This document shows, piece after piece, positions 21,714 to 31,884 of a DNA stretch of 64,000 bases. The notes beneath the pieces were generated by a model. It was not told the DNA's origin. It did no database searches and was given only the letters and a program-made list of their open reading frames with translations. This stretch comes from Castor canadensis (lineage: Eukaryota > Chordata > Mammalia > Rodentia > Castoridae). Position 1 is the first letter of the stretch; each line of letters opens with the position of its first letter. The stretch is from the NCBI RefSeq assembly GCF_047511655.1, contig NC_133386.1, forward strand, positions 130,761,866 to 130,825,865, read 5' to 3'. Both the position numbers and the translations under genes were made by a program.

Positions 21714-22464
21714 AGAAGAAACCTTAATGATAAAATTCACTTCATGGTTGTTATTACAGTAGTTTGCTTGCCTTAAAAGCTGGTTATTTTATTTGTGATA
21801 AAAACACCAGAAACAAAAGTGTGGTCCAATGGAATCATGGCATGTGTAAATTGGAAAGGGGAAAGAGCGAATTATTATAACATTCTGAGGAAGAATGGAG
21901 GGTTTAGATGAAATTTAAAAGAAGCAAATGAAGAGTAAAGGCTCAGAGCAAAGCAAGGCTCAATTTCAGACCCAAGCTTCAAAATAGACACTTGCTACTG
22001 TTTCTTTCTATGTGAAGTATTATGGCCAGAAATCCCTCATCCCGGTTTATAAATTGAGGCTGCGTAATTATGTTAATGACTTAGATCCTCCAATCAAGAG
22101 CAGGGTCTTCATTCTTCCTGAAGAAGAAAATTGTCTGAAGTCTCTAATATCTGATTTTAGTGAAAAAATCTTTTCAGCGAGTAAGAAGGTAGGAGTTACT
22201 CAAAGAAATAGGTTGTGATGCCATTTTACAACTGCAGTGTGCCTGTTGGACAGACACTCATTTTAATAAGCTTTGCTTCTGTTTTTGTATCAGCTATTCT
22301 ATTCCAATGAATAGATATGCAGATTTTCAGACTTTATATTAAGGAAAATCTAAACTACAGCTTCAAGGATATTGTTCATAACATAGTAACTGAAAAAATT
22401 GAAAGGAAACTCTTTTAATTAAAATTATTTCTGTAAGATGATATACTGCACAGCCATTAAAAAT

Positions 22465-22555
22465 TACATTGTGGGGATATAGTGTGCTTGCCTAGCATGA
22501 ACAAGGCCCTGTGTTGGATCCCCCAGCTCTATGAAAGCAAATCAATAAAATAAAA
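22465..22555 (+). mobile_element. ID-like SINE
   Basis: gtggggatatagtgtgcttg, cctagcatgaacaaggccc, ggatcccccagctctatg, then A-rich. Confidence 0.7.
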
Positions 22556-22706
22556 ATTATAATGTGGAAGAAGAGTAATTAACCTGAAACTTATAAATTC
22601 TCTGAAATACGTATGTATGTATATTTACCTTTTACCTTGATGCTGTCATTAATCCACTGAGCGCCTTTCCCTCTTTACTATAATTTACTGCAGCAATGGT
22701 AATGAC

Positions 22707-22737
22707 TGCAAAGGCTGGATGAGAAATACATTTTGAG
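22707..22737. repeat. 31-bp direct repeat, right copy
   Basis: Exact copy of 21295-21325. It abuts the start of the ancient L1 segment. Confidence 0.95.
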
Positions 22738-23308
22738 TAGAAGAATCTGTGTTAACATTCCTGTAGATATATGCCCAGGAGTAGGATAGAAAGATCATAT
22801 GGGAGTTCATTTCTACTGTATTTGTTAAGACTTGCTTTGTGTTCTAAGATACGATCTAGTGTGGAGAAAGTTCTGTGGACTGCTGAGAAGAATATGTATT
22901 CTGTGTCAGGTGTAATATTCTACAGAAATTTCTTCTGTCCATTTGATCTAAAGCATTGTTTAATTCTGAATTTCCTTGTTGACTTTTTTTTTTTTTCTGG
23001 ATGACGTCTCTGTTGGTATAAGAAATTTATTGAAGTCACACACTGCTGTTGCATTGGATCTATCTGTGTTCTTACTTCCAGCAGTTTTTCTTTATGGATT
23101 TTGATTCCTGACATTTGTTACATAAATTGTTACAATTGTATCTTCCCTTGCTGGATTGTTACCTTTATCAGTGTGAAATGATTTTCTTTGTCTCTACTGA
23201 CTGATTTTGCTTTGAAATCTCCTTTGTTAGGTATGAATATAGCTATTTCTGGTTGCTTTTGAGCTTCAATTGCTTTAAATGTCTTTTTCCATACTTACAC
23301 TCTAATCT

Positions 23309-23504
23309 TTTTTGTTTGTTTTATTATTCATATGTGCATACAAGGCTTGGGTCATTTCTTCCCCCCTGCCCCTACCCCCTCCCTTACCACCCTCTCCACT
23401 CCCTCCCACTCCCCACCATCCCCTCAATACCCAGCAGAAACTATTTTGCCCTTATCTCTACTTTTGTTGAAGAAAAAGTATAAGCAATAATAGGAAGGAA
23501 CAAG
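23309..23504 (-). mobile_element. 5'-truncated L1 insertion (196 bp)
   Basis: tttattattcatatgtgcat, C-rich tract, agcagaaactattttgccc, ending ataataggaaggaacaag. Perfect 14-bp duplication ttacactctaatct (23295-23308 and 23505-23518). Confidence 0.93.
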
Positions 23505-23548
23505 TTACACTCTAATCTAATCAAACAACACTCAATGAGTTGTTTCTT

Positions 23549-26500
23549 TTTTTTTTTTTTTTTTTTCTTTTTTAAAACAGCTTTATTTTTTTTTTTCATT
23601 TTTCTTTTATTATTCATATGTGCATACAAGGCTTGGTTTATTTCTCCCCCCTGCCCCCACCCCCTCCCTTACCACCCACTCCACCCCCTCCCGCTCCCCC
23701 CCTCAATACCCAGCAGAAACTATTTTGCCCTTATCTCTAATTTTGTTGTAGAGAGAGTATAAGCAATAATAGGAAGGAACAAGGGGTTTTGCTGGTTGAG
23801 ATAAGGATAGCTATACAGGGCATTGACTCACATTGATTTCCTGTGCATGGGTGTTACCTTCTAGGTTAATTCTTTTTAATCAAACCTTTTCTCTAGTTCC
23901 TGGTCCCCTTTTCCTATTGGCCTCAGTTGCTTTAAGGTATCTGCTTTAGTTTCTCTGCATTAAGGGCAACAAATGCTAGCTAGTTTTTTAGGTGTCTTAC
24001 CTATCCTCACCCCTCCCTTGTGTGCTCTCGCTTTTATCATGTGCTCATAGTCCAATCCCCTTGTTGTGTTTGCCCTTGATCTAATGTCCACATATGAGGG
24101 AGAACATACGATTTTTGGTCTTTTGAGCCAGGCTAACCTCACTCAGAATGATGTTCTCCAATTCCATCCATTTACCAGCGAATGATAACATTTCGTTCTT
24201 CTTCATGGCTGCATAAAATTCCATTGTGTATAGATACCACATTTTCTTAATCCATTCGTCAGTGCTGGGGCATCTTGGCTGTTTCCATAACTTGGCTATT
24301 GTGAATAGTGCCGCAATAAACATGGATGTGCAGGTGCCTCTGGAGTAACAGTCTTTTGGGTATATCCCCAAGAGTGGTATTGCTGGATCAAATGGTAGAT
24401 CGATGTCCAGCTTTTTAAGTAGCCTCCAAATTTTTTTCCAGAGTGGTTGTACTAGTCTACATTCCCACCAACAGTGTAAGAGGGTTCCTTTTTCCCCGCA
24501 TCCTCGCCAACACCTGTTGTTGGTGGTGTTGCTGATGATGGCTATTCTAACAGGGGTGAGGTGGAATCTTAGTGTGGTTTTAATTTGCATTTCCTTTATT
24601 GCTAGAGATGGTGAGCATTTTTTCATGTGTTTTCTGGCCATTTGAATTTCTTCTTTTGAGAAAGTTCTGTTTAGTTCACATGCCCATTTCTTTACTGGTT
24701 CATTAGTTTTGGGAGAATTTAGTTTTTTAAGTTCCCTGTATATTCTGGTTATCAGTCCTTTGATGTATAATTGGCAAATATTTTCTCCCACTCTGTGGGT
24801 GTTCTCTTCAGTTTAGAGACCATTTCTTTTGATGAACAGAAGCTTTTTAGTTTTATGAGGTCCCATTTATCTATGCTATCTCTTAGTTGCTGTGCTGCTG
24901 GGGTTTCATTGAGAAAGTTCTTACCTATACCTACTAACTCCAGAGTATTTCCTACTCTTTCTTGTATCAACTTAAGAGTTTGGGGTCTGATATTAAGATC
25001 CTTGATCCATTTTGAGTTAATCTTGGTATAGGGTGATATACATGGATCTAGTTTCAGTTTTTTGCAGACTGCTAACCAGTTTTCCCAGCAGTTTTTGTTG
25101 AAGAGGCTGCTATTTCTCCATCGTATATTTTTAGCTCCTTTGTCAAAGATAAGTTGCTTATAGTTGTGTGGCTTCATATCTGGATCCTCTATTCTGTTCC
25201 ACTGGTCTTCATGTCTGTTTTTGTGCCAGTACCATGCTGTTTTTATTATTATTGCTTTGTAATATAGTTTGAAGTCAGGTATTGTGATACCTCCTGCATT
25301 GTTCTTTTGACTGAGTATTGCCTTGGCTATTCATGGCCTCTTGTGTTTCCATATAAATTTAACAGTAGATTTTTCAATCTCTTTGATGAATGTCATTGGA
25401 ATTTTGATGGGAATTGCATTAAACATGTAGATTACTTTTGGGAGTATCGACATTTTTACTATGTTGATTCTACTAATCCATGAGCATGGGAGATCTCTCC
25501 ACTTTCTATAGTCTTCCTCAATCTCTTTCTTCAGAAGTGTATAGTTTTCCTTGTAGAGGTCTTTCACATCTTTTGTTAGGTTTACACCTAGGTATTTGAT
25601 TTTTTTTGAGGCTATTGTAAATGGAACTGTTTTCATACATTCTTTTTCCGTTTGCTCATTGTTAGTGTATAGAAATGCTAATGATTTTTCTATGTTGATT
25701 TTATATCCTGCTACCTTGCTATAGCTATTGATGATGTCTAGAAGCTTCTGAGTAGAGTTTTTTGGGTCTTTAAGGTATAGGATCATGTCGTCTGCAAATA
25801 GGGATATTTTGACAGTTTCTTTACCTATTTGTATTCCTTTTATTCCTTCTTCTTGCCTAATTGCTCTGGCTAGGAATTCCAGTACTATGTTGAATAGGAG
25901 TGGAGATAGTGGGCATCCTTGTCTGGTTCCTGATTTTAGAGGGAATGGTTTTAATTTTTCTCCGTTAAGTATAATGCTGGCTGTAGGTTTGTCATATATA
26001 GCTTTTATAATGTTGAGGAACTTTCCTTCTATTCCTAGTTTTCTTAGAGCTTTTATCATGAAATGATGTTGGATCTTATCAAAGGCTTTTTCTGCATCTA
26101 TTGAGTTGATCAAGTGGTTTTTGTCTTTGCTTCTGTTAATGTGGTTTATTACGTTTATTGATTTTCGTATGTTGAACCACCCCTGCATCCCTGGGATGAA
26201 GCCTACCTGGTCGTGGTGAATAATCTTTTTGATGTGTTGCTGAATTCAATTTGCCATTATTTTGTTGAGGATTTTTGCATCAATGTTCATTAAGGAGATT
26301 GGCCTATAGTTCTCCTTTTTGGAGGTGTCTTTGCCTGGTTTTGGGATAAGTGTAATAGTGGCTTCATAAAATGTGTTTGGCAGTTTTCCTTCCCTTTCTA
26401 TTTCATGGAACAGTTTAAGGAGGGTTGGTATCAGTTCTTCTTTAAAGGTCTGATAGAATTCAGCAGAGAATCCATCAGGTCCTGGACTTTTCTTTTTGGG

Positions 26501-26580
26501 GAGACTCTTGATTGCTGCTTCAATTTCATTTTGTGTTATAGGTCTATTCAGGTGATTAATTTCCTCTTGGTTCAGTTTTG
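23549..26580 (-). mobile_element. 5'-truncated L1 insertion B (3.0 kb)
   Basis: Minus-strand L1 with the C-rich 3' UTR complement and ORF2 up to the N-terminal side of the reverse transcriptase. Perfect 15-bp duplication aatgagttgtttctt (23534-23548 and 26581-26595). The 3' end carries two T-tracts separated by a short non-L1 stretch (about 23571-23586), a possible 3' transduction. It is inserted into the ancient L1. Confidence 0.95.
24081..26580 (-). pseudogene. L1 ORF2 fragment with stops (copy B)
   Basis: Open segments: 25331-26188 (285 aa, reverse transcriptase with [19 protein letters not shown] and the FADD active-site motif), 24752-25177 (141 aa) and 24081-24791 (236 aa, C terminus). 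Interruptions: a TGA at 26246-26248 and a TGA at 25328-25330, both in contexts where copy A or the family has CGA (Arg), fitting CpG decay, and a frame change at about 24756-24766 identical to that of copy A. Not intact; no endonuclease domain. Confidence 0.9.
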
Positions 26581-28254
26581 AATGAGTTGTTTCTTGTAGT
26601 CAACTGATGATCAGGACTTGTTTTTTAATCCAGTCTCCCAGTCTGTATCTTTTGATTGCAGAATTGATACAATTACATCCAAAGTTATTATTGATATCTA
26701 TGTAGTAATACCTGCCATTTTATTGGTTTTGTAGTACGTAATTTTTCCTTACTCCTCATTTGCTTATCCACTCATCTAGTGAGATTTATTCTTTCCCATA
26801 TTTTCTTTACTGTGTTTATTTTCCTCCTTTATATGTCCTTTGAATGTCTTCTGCAGTGCTGGTTTAGTTGTCATGAGTTGCTTAGTTTTTAATAATGGAA
26901 AGTTTTTATTTCTCCTTTAATTATGAAGGGTGACTTTACTCGGTACAGTAATCTAGGTTGGCAGTTACTTTCTTCCAGGATTCAAAATGTATCAGTCCAT
27001 GCCCTCCTTGCTTTTAAAGTTTCTGTTGAGAAATCAGTTAAAAGTCTGATAGATTTGCCTTGCTAGGTGATGTCGTACTTCTCTCTTCCACTTTAAATAC
27101 TGGTTCCTTGTTCTGTATGCCTAATATTTTACCTATAATATAACACAGGAAGGTTTTTTTATAGTCTGTCTCTTTGGAGTCTTAAAGCCTCCTGTGCCTG
27201 GATGACCATCACTTTTTCAGAATTTAGGAAGTTAACGTTTTATTGAATGTGTTTTCTATGCCTTTACCTTGCACACATCTTTTTTCTTCTATGCTCATGA
27301 TTTATAGGTTTGGTCTTTTAATGGTGTCCCAGTAGTCTTCCTGCTCCACTCATACTTCTTTAGTTTGTTGGTTTTCTTCTCCCCCTCCCCTTCCTACTTT
27401 CCTTCTCTCCCTTCCTCTTTCCCTCCCTATTTCCCTCTCTTTCCCTCTCTCTTTCTGTCTTCATCTGCATGTTCTATACATATACCTTGTCCTCAAAGCC
27501 CTGATATTCTGTCTTTAATTTGATCCAGTCTACTGGAGAGATTTTCCACTATGTTTTTATTTGACTTACTGAACTTTTCATTTCCAGAATTTCAATTTGA
27601 GGTTTTTTTTAGAATTTCTGTATCTTTTAAATTATTCCTTTGTGTGCTTCATTATTTTCTTTATTTCATCTCTTTGAGTTTTCTTGGAATTCAGTCATTT
27701 AGTTTTGTCCTCTTTTATTTTATTGATCTGTCTTAAAATCATTTTTATGGATTATTTATCTGAGATCATCTTCTTCAGTATCATTAGCATCCATTCCTAT
27801 GGAATAGTTGGCTTTTGGAGAAGTCACCTTACCTTGTGTTTTCATATTTTTTGTGTTTCTGCATTAGGATTTGTGCATCTGTGGCCAAATTGTTGTTTAG
27901 AAGTTTTAATCAACCATAACCTTTCAGTTGAATTATTCTCAGTTTTCAGGAAGGACTATGTAATAGTTGGGTTGAGGTACTATTTCTCACCACTGTATTA
28001 AATCCCCAGCACTGCTCAAATTGAGGTAAACTGAAGTCTTTTGCAGAATGGTTGGTTGTCCACTTTTGGTCTGCTTTCACTATAGAAATATATCTTTGTG
28101 TACTGTGAGCCACTTCAAGCTGAAAGGAGCTTTTCAGTCTGGTTAGTTTCCCACTTGCTGCAACAGGACAGCAAGCAGAAAACCCAGGGGTGACCCCTTT
28201 ATGTGCCAAGAGCTAGGGGAAGGCTTAGGGACCTAGGTACTTTGCCTGCTCATC

Positions 28255-28940
28255 TCTAGGCTTACAGATTCTACCCTGCAGTTCACCTCCCTTTTGGGGG
28301 GAGGAGGATATAGAAGTTGCATGATTCAGAGGGTCTGGACTTTGGGACCTCCATTCCACCTGTCAGCAAACACCCATCAGCCTGCAGTTTCTGGAGGGTT
28401 AGTCTCAATACTTTCAGATCCTACCCTGCAATTTATCTCCCTGTGTAGGGGGAGGAGACATGATTCAGGGGAACCTTGTCTCAGGGCCCTCAGACCTACC
28501 TGTTAGCCAGTACATGTTGGGATGCGGTTCACCTCCTTATTCAGGGGAGGAAGCTGTGAAAGTCACATATTTTGGGGTGGGATGGTATCTGGGCTCTGGA
28601 CACCCCCACACACTAGGATGTAGTTGCTGGAGGTAAGCCTCTGTGCTTTCAGACCCTATGCAGCCATTCACCTTTTATGGTGGGGAGTGAGAGGCTATAG
28701 GAATCACATGATATAGAAGACCTGGCCTCTGCACCAGGCTTCAGACCTGCCTGGTAGCCAACACACACCAGGATTCAGTTACCAACCAAAGTTGGGCCTT
28801 ACTGTAGGCCCTGGCCAGCAGTTCTCCTCTCTTTGGGGATGAGGAGGCTGTGTATGTCACATGTTGGAGGTTCTGAGCTCCAGGTCCTCAGACCTACCTA
28901 GCAACCAACACATGCAACCAGGAGGCAGGCTCTGGAAGCC
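28255..28940 (-). repeat. Tandem repeat array in ancient L1 5' UTR
   Basis: Four to five diverged units, roughly 110-150 bp each. Each carries ctttcagaccct-type text, gcagttcacctccctt, a ggggaggaggct block, tcacatgattcag, cagacctacctg and gccaacacacaccagg. Unit starts are near 28260, 28409, 28520, 28647 and 28797. Its position next to the L1 5' terminus fits promoter monomers. Confidence 0.75.
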
Positions 28941-29460
28941 TACACCGGCCACAGATGGGTGCTTTGTTCTGTTGTGACTCAATAGGACTAGCTCCTTGCC
29001 TGGGTGCCCAGGGCCTCCACCTGCTGTTCCCTTCCCTTGGTGGTGCTCCTCAGTGCTTGAACTTCTCTACGATACTATGTCGGGCCCTTTCCCTCTCCAT
29101 GACCATATTCCACCCAGACGCTGTTCCTGGGTGTTCCATGACTCCTTGAGCTGTGATTATTCCTTGTTTTCAAGCCCTCAGAGTAGCTGAGGCAGAAGAT
29201 GCCTCTTGCTGTAGCTATCAAAGATGAGTAAAGCAACAGAAGGTCTTCCTCCATTGAGGCTAGCCTTCCATACTGGAGCACTCACTATTTTATCAGTCCC
29301 CCGCACTGGGTTTAAGCTCGAGTCGGGATAGGTTTATCCTGCAGCTAGAATTGCCAATTTGTTGTCTCTGCCATCTGACTTACCTTGTGATTGCATCTTC
29401 ATTCTCCCCTCCCCATCCTGGGGAGCCAGTGATGGGGCTTGCAACTATGTGCTGCTTTTC

Positions 29461-29555
29461 TTTTCTTTTTTTTTTTTGGCAGCACTAGGGTTTGAACTCA
29501 GAGCCTCACACTTGCTAGGCAGGCTCTTTTACCACTTGAGCTGCTCCTCTGTGCT
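29461..29555 (-). mobile_element. ID SINE, minus strand
   Basis: T-tract, agcactagggtttgaactc, agagcctcacacttgctagg, taccacttgagctgc. Confidence 0.85.
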
Positions 29556-29704
29556 TTCCTATTCTGCTGTGTCTTGTTTGTGATTCCTAATGCTTTTCTT
29601 CTCTTTCTCTTTTCAGAGTATAGTCTCTCCTGTGTTATGTAACTCTTCTCATGCACAATCAAAATGGTGAACACTTCTAATTCTCCATCTTGCCCCACCT
29701 CCCT

Positions 29705-29835
29705 AGTTTCTTTGGGGTTTTTATGAGACAGGTTCTTTCTGGGTAACCATGATAGCTCTGAACTTTTTTGATCTTTCTACCTGGGTCTCCCATATGTTGG
29801 GATTACAGCTGTGTGTCACCTCACCCAACTTGTAA
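29705..29835 (-). mobile_element. B1-like SINE, minus, old
   Basis: tttttatgagacaggttc, tctacctgggtctccc, gttgggattacagctgtg, cctcacccaactt. Confidence 0.6.
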
Positions 29836-29954
29836 TTACTGTATTTAGCTGGTTTTAGAAGAGTAAGTTCATGCTTTTTGGTTTCCTCAGCTCTTAAGTG
29901 AAAGGGATTTTACATATGAGGGAATCTTATGGATCACTTAGTCTTATTCCTTTT

Positions 29955-30062
29955 CTTTTTTTCTAATTTCTTTTTTTTATTTTTGGCAAAACTGGGGCTT
30001 GAATTCAGGGCCTCACACCTATTAGGCAGGTGCTCTAACATTTGAGCCACTCTGCCAGTCCT
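29955..30062 (-). mobile_element. ID SINE, minus strand
   Basis: T-rich tail, actggggcttgaattcaggg, cctcacacctattaggcagg, tttgagccactctgcc. Confidence 0.85.
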
Positions 30063-30384
30063 TTTCTTTAAATCAAAGGAAAAAGCCCTATAAACAAATG
30101 TACATTTATTTATTTCTGTAATTTTGATGACCTGTATATGAATTTCAGTAATAATAATAATAATATAATTTTCTGTCCTAATACTCAATATTATTTATGG
30201 AACAGTAATCTTGTTCAACTTACTTTGCCATGTGATTTTTATAATTTAAGATGGCGCCTAGAAGCTAAATCCAGATAACTGCAACCTGTGACCCTAAGAA
30301 TGGTTTTTATGTTTATATATGGTTGGAAAAATGAGAAGAATACTATCCTGTAAAAATCACATGTAATTCAAATTTCATTGTCCA

Positions 30385-30527
30385 CAAAGTTTTATTGAAA
30401 CACAGAAATATTCATTAACTTGATTCGCTGTCTATAGCTGCTTCTGCATTATAGTGGTATAGTTGATGATTACTATAAAGATGTATAATCTGAAAAGCCT
30501 AAAATATTTACTGTCTGACTTTTTTCT
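30385..30527 (+). mobile_element. Ancient DNA-transposon-like repeat (same family as 8755)
   Basis: aagttttattgaaacacag, gctgtctatagctgcttctg, aaaagcctaaaatatttact: same motif order as 8755-9305. Confidence 0.55.
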
Positions 30528-30610
30528 TTAAGTTTTCTTTTGGGGTTTGAACTCAGGGCCTCATCTTGCTTGGCATGCCGCTGTACCACTTGAGCTGCTA
30601 CTCCAGCCCT
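30528..30610 (-). mobile_element. ID SINE, minus strand
   Basis: ttttggggtttgaactcagg, cttgcttggcatgccgctg, taccacttgagctgc. Confidence 0.8.
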
Positions 30611-30619
30611 GTTTTTGTT

Positions 30620-30690
30620 TTGATTGATTTGGGGTGTAGCTTAGTGGTAGAGTTCTTGCCTCATTTGTGTGAGGCCCTGGGTCTAGAAAG
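30620..30690 (+). mobile_element. ID-like SINE
   Basis: gatttggggtgtagcttag, tggtagagttcttgcctc, gtgtgaggccctggg. Confidence 0.75.
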
Positions 30691-30969
30691 GGCAAGGAGA
30701 CTCCAGTACAGGTCCAGTGTTTGACCTCGTATATGTCTGACTTCTCACTGTAACTTCACATCATGGAAAGGGCCAGTGGTCTTTCTCTGGGCCTCTTAGA
30801 AAGGCATTGATGCTTCTCATGAGTGCCCTACCTTCTAATACCATCATCTTTGTAGTTAAGATTTCAGCATTTGAATTGTAGGGGCAGACCATGCAGACAC
30901 CTAGTATAAATGATCTTTAGAAATCAAAACTCAGGACAGGCTATCATGTGATCTTTGTGTATATTTTAG

Positions 30970-31037
30970 ATTTGATGAGTTTGATGAAGCAATTGATGAA
31001 GCTATAGAAGATGATATCAAAGAGGCTGATGGAGGAG
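30970..31037 (+). CDS. RSF1: RSF1 exon 12
   Basis: Acceptor tatattttag. The first A completes Arg; then FDEFDEAIDEAIEDDIKEAD followed by GG, and one base of the next codon (phase 1). Donor GTATGT at 31038. A very acidic 68-nt exon, identical to the RSF1 segment recalled from human. Confidence 0.97.
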
Positions 31038-31669
31038 GTATGTTTTTTTTATTTGTTCTTTTTCATATAGCTCTGCCAAAAAGTTAGTCTCCCCAGTGTG
31101 CATCACTATGATTTAATGTTTCTTGTCTTAGATCCAAAAATAACCTGTTGATACAGTTTCAGTGTATTGACCCAGATCTTACTAATTATTTCAAAGGTGG
31201 TTTTGTTTTATGAACTAACATAAAATCTTAATATTTCTCCATAGATTAAAAACGGTAGTTCTGGTTCCAAATATAATAGTAAGGCTCTTCCCTGTTGTCT
31301 CTGAGAATATAAAGTCTCAAAATTTGTGAATATCCAGAATCTAAATGATTCCCTTCAATTAAAAATCAGTTTACTAATTTCCTAGTCTTTCAACGGTGAT
31401 ATTATAGTAGAATCATTTGAAGGTAATTACTAAAGCTAGTTAGTAATGTGAATGTAGAGCCTTCTGTTTCCACTTACTACGAAAACTTCAGAAAGGATTA
31501 ATATGTAGGTATTTATAAAGGAACTGAGATCTCAGCTATTCCAGAGTGTGTGCCTTTTTTACCTTTTTCCCAGTTTTTCTGTCCTGAAAAATGTTTTTTG
31601 TTTGTTTTTAATGACTTGACCTCTTACTAAAGTCTTTCCTAAAAGACTGGTTTCAAGAATCACAGTTCA

Positions 31670-31884
31670 GGGAGGCACTAGTAGCTCACACCTGTAATCC
31701 TAGCAACTTGGAAGGTTGAGATCAGGAGTATCGAGGTTTGGGGCCAACCCAAGCAAATAGTTTGAGAGACCCAATCTCCAAAATAACCAGAACAAAATGG
31801 ACTGGAGGTGTGACTCAAGCAGTAGAGCACCTGTTTTGCAAGCATGAAGCCCTGAATTCAAACCCTGGTCCCACCATAAAGGAA
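31670..31884 (+). mobile_element. Dimeric 7SL-ID SINE (full ID subtype)
   Basis: agtagctcacacctgtaatc, then actggaggtgtgactcaagc, ttgcaagcatgaagccctg. Perfect 12-bp duplication aatcacagttca (31658-31669 and 31885-31896); it has inserted at the 5' end of a truncated trimeric SINE. Confidence 0.85.

Larger units (their letters stand above)
22738..29703 (-). mobile_element. Ancient L1 reaching its 5' end, split by younger L1s
   Basis: Minus-strand pieces 22738-23308, 23505-23548 and 26581-29703 (including duplicated targets). 22880-23290 corresponds to the ORF2 endonuclease region (aattctgaatttccttgttg, tttattgaagtcacacac). 26640-27720 follows ORF1/inter-ORF order (ttcaaaatgtatcagtcc, ttctgttgagaaatcag, aatggtgtcccagtag). 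28255-28940 is a tandem-repeat 5' UTR. The end at about 29670-29703 (ctccatcttgccccacctcc) is the complement of the typical L1 start with an AAGATGG YY1-like core. No intact frame. Its 3' part is missing beyond 22738. Confidence 0.7.
15897..30969 (+). other. RSF1: RSF1 intron 11 (15.1 kb, L1-rich)
   Basis: GT at 15897 and AG at 30968-30969. Holds an L2 remnant, a MIR, at least six young-family L1 insertions and an ancient L1 that extends to its 5' end, plus about a dozen SINEs. A 31-bp exact direct repeat brackets 21326-22706. No host gene is recognised; 22560-22700 and 30063-30384 show nothing identifiable. Confidence 0.9.

Noticed and set aside
22012..22218. 68-codon ORF (MKYYGQKSLIPVYKLRLRNY...)
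   Set aside because: I considered a retrocopy or a hidden exon because a GTAGGA follows an AAG near 22189, but I recognise no family and there is no supporting acceptor or conservation evidence.
28294..29190. Several 60-70 codon ORFs in the 28-29 kb region
   Set aside because: They arise in GC-richer tandem repeat units of an L1 5' UTR and repeat with the units.
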